Program-made: the position numbers and the translations under genes | From: Burkholderiales bacterium | GTDB lineage: Bacteria > Pseudomonadota > Gammaproteobacteria > Burkholderiales > Burkholderiaceae_C | Assembly (NCBI GenBank): GCA_025363275.1 | Contig: JANYEE010000072.1 | Location: 1-45,955, forward strand | Length of the DNA: 45,955 bases | Direction of reading: 5' to 3' | Shown here: piece after piece, positions 44,882 to 45,955 of the stretch | Layout: each line of letters begins with the position of its first letter | Numbering within the stretch: position 1 is the first letter of the stretch | Notes under the pieces: model-generated | The model's database searches: none | What the model was told of the DNA's origin: nothing | What the model saw: only the letters and a program-made list of their open reading frames with translations

Positions 44882-45253
44882 TCAGGCGTTGGCGGAGAAA
44901 GCGGTGTAGCTGGTTTCGTCCATCAGGCCATCGAGTTCAGCGGCATTGGACAGCTTAACCTTGAAGAACCAGCCCGCGCCCAGTGGGTCAGTATTGGCCA
45001 AGGCGGGGTCAGCGCGCAGCGCTTCGTTGACTTCGGTGATTTCACCCGTAACCGGCATGTACACATCGGCAGCGGCCTTGACGGACTCAACTACCCCTGC
45101 GATGTCTTTGGCGACAAAGCTTGCGCCCACCGCCGGCAGATCAACAAACACCACATCCCCCAGCGCGTCTTGTGCGTGGGTGGTGATTCCCACGGTGGCG
45201 ATGTCGCCGTCAATCTTGAGCCACTCGTGGTCGGGGGTGTACTTGATGGTCAT
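44882..45253 (-). CDS. gcvH: Glycine cleavage system H protein
   Basis: A 123-residue lipoyl carrier. The lipoylated Lys is in [20 protein letters not shown], with the family beginning [20 protein letters not shown]. It shuttles the aminomethyl group between GcvP, GcvT and the lipoamide dehydrogenase. AGGAG lies before ATG 45253. It sits between gcvT and gcvP in the operon. Confidence 0.98.
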   Translation of the reverse strand: MTIKYTPDHEWLKIDGDIATVGITTHAQDALGDVVFVDLPAVGASFVAKDIAGVVESVKAAADVYMPVTGEITEVNEALRADPALANTDPLGAGWFFKVKLSNAAELDGLMDETSYTAFSANA

Positions 45254-45346
45254 GGAGAACTCCTAAAACGTAAATTTGATATTGAATTGAATAAAACCAA
45301 AATTTGAACCTGCCAAGACAGACTTTAGCCGCCCCGGCGCTCGGCA

Positions 45347-45955
45347 TTAGCCGCGGAAATAATTGGTGGGCACAAACGGCATAGCGCTCACCAGCATCGG
45401 CACCGGTTTGCCCCGCACAATGGCAATCACCTGCGTGCCCAGCGGGCTAAAGGCGCTGTCTACATAGCCCATGGCCACACACTTGTCGATGGTGGGGCCG
45501 AGCAGGCCGCTGGTCACTTCGCCTATTCGGTTGCCCGCGCCGTCTTGCAGTTCGGTGTGGTCGCGCACGGGAATACGCTCCTGGGCAATCAAGCCGACCC
45601 GCTTTCGGTTTTTTAGGGTATTTTCAGAAGCATTTATGCCTGGGGCCCGCGTAGAGTCTGCCAGTGCCGCTAGTATTTTTGTAGCACCCGGAAAGCCACC
45701 TTCGCGCGCACCCCCCGTCCGGCGTACCCTTTGCATGGCCCACAGTAGACCGGCTTCGACCGGTGTGGTGGTGGTGTCAATGTCGTTGCCATACAGGCAC
45801 AGGCCCGCTTCCAGACGCAGCGAGTTGCGCGCGCCCAGTCCAATCGGCTTCACTTCAGGCTGGGCCAGTAAAGCGCGGGCCAGGGCGTCAGCGTGGTCGT
45901 TATGGACGGAGATCTCGAAACCGTCCTCGCCGGTGTAGCCGCTACGGGTCAGGAA
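45347..45955 (-). CDS. gcvT: Glycine cleavage system T protein (aminomethyltransferase), C-terminal part, with an in-frame repeat insertion
   Basis: The last 202 codons or so are visible; the 5' end is outside the window. RSGYTGEDGFEISVHN and KPIGLGARNSLRLEAGLCLYG are conserved folate/methylene-transfer regions, and the C-terminus GYVDSAFSPLGTQVIAIVRGK to FVPTNYFRG fits betaproteobacterial GcvT. Between FPGATKILA and KRVGLIAQE lies ALADSTRAPGINASENTLKN, longer than the short loop I expect in relatives. The DNA of that loop (45625-45687) is a copy of the dispersed 55-base repeat. The frame stays open, so the enzyme is probably made with extra loop residues. First gene of the operon with gcvH, gcvP and sdaA. 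Confidence 0.93.
   Translation of the reverse strand, partial: FLTRSGYTGEDGFEISVHNDHADALARALLAQPEVKPIGLGARNSLRLEAGLCLYGNDIDTTTTPVEAGLLWAMQRVRRTGGAREGGFPGATKILAALADSTRAPGINASENTLKNRKRVGLIAQERIPVRDHTELQDGAGNRIGEVTSGLLGPTIDKCVAMGYVDSAFSPLGTQVIAIVRGKPVPMLVSAMPFVPTNYFRG
45625..45687 (+). repeat. 55-base dispersed repeat, copy inside the gcvT coding sequence
   Basis: CAGAAGCATTTATGCCTGG, GGCCCGCGTAGAGTCTGCC and GCTAGTATTTTTGTAGC follow the order of the intergenic copies. Against the copy behind ntrC, the 20 bases ending in GGCCC on the coding strand (GGCAGACT, C or T, TAC, two variable bases, GGGCCC) differ at three positions. It is translated in frame on the opposite strand. Confidence 0.72.

Noticed and set aside
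1-45955. CRISPR arrays, toxin-antitoxin pairs, restriction systems, transposase genes or tRNA/rRNA genes
   Set aside because: No regularly spaced repeats, transposase motifs or further structured RNA genes apart from tmRNA were found; the window is mostly core chromosome.

Overview
The window is about 46 kb of chromosome from a betaproteobacterium. Gene content, protein sequences and order (glnA-ntrBC, a thyA-folA pair, gcvTHP-sdaA, tandem YceI genes with a cytochrome b561) point to Burkholderiales, most likely family Comamonadaceae near Rhodoferax. This assignment comes from protein look and synteny, not from a search. Nearly all of it is ordinary, densely packed core chromosome. The accessory part is the left edge.

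Layout. 1-700: start of an integrated element, with a tyrosine integrase running off the left edge, integrated at the 3' end of ssrA (tmRNA, 700-1088, minus strand). 1.1-3.5 kb: a DUF2726 membrane-anchored protein and an HD-GYP response regulator. 3.5-8.8 kb: an RsuA-type pseudouridine synthase, then a tightly overlapping run (YncE-like beta-propeller, polysaccharide deacetylase, fatty-acid-hydroxylase-family membrane protein, EI24 membrane protein, CinA-like domain protein). 9.0-13.7 kb: nitrogen regulation, glnA behind a sigma-54 promoter, a small secreted protein, ntrB and ntrC. 13.8-15.7 kb: an acetyltransferase, an unknown protein and exonuclease III. 15.8-18.7 kb: a TonB-like/ExbB/ExbD/ExbD energy-transduction operon. 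18.7-20.6 kb: thyA-folA-DUF4337. 20.7-24.5 kb: a GST, an FAD-linked oxidase with DUF2069, and a YihY-family protein. 24.5-25.2 kb: an RRM RNA-binding protein and a small conserved-looking protein. 25.2-25.95 kb is the only large gene-poor stretch. 25.95-31.7 kb: DUF1003, DUF962, an alpha/beta hydrolase with a homocysteine synthase, a CBS protein, two YceI proteins and cytochrome b561. 31.7-34.4 kb: panE, aroC, aroQ. 34.5-37.5 kb: two tandem periplasmic Cache-domain proteins followed by a chemoreceptor. 37.5-40.4 kb: an M13 metallopeptidase and an acetyltransferase. 40.4 kb to the right edge: sdaA, gcvP, gcvH and a gcvT that runs off the edge.

The most interesting structure is not a gene. It is a dispersed element of about 55 bases (a GGCCC / GTAAA / CTGCCTG core followed by a GCTAT...ATAGC hairpin) present in about seven copies. 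Several lie immediately behind genes. Three supply the stop codon of the neighbouring gene. One is read in frame inside gcvT, adding extra residues to the enzyme, and one appears to encode the hydrophobic core and cleavage region of a signal peptide. This resembles in principle the protein-coding palindromic elements known from Rickettsia.

Functional links: NtrB/NtrC with sigma-54 should control glnA; GcvT-H-P with SdaA connects glycine breakdown to pyruvate through serine; ThyA and FolA form the dTMP/dihydrofolate recycling pair; the twin Cache proteins plus the chemoreceptor look like one sensory module.
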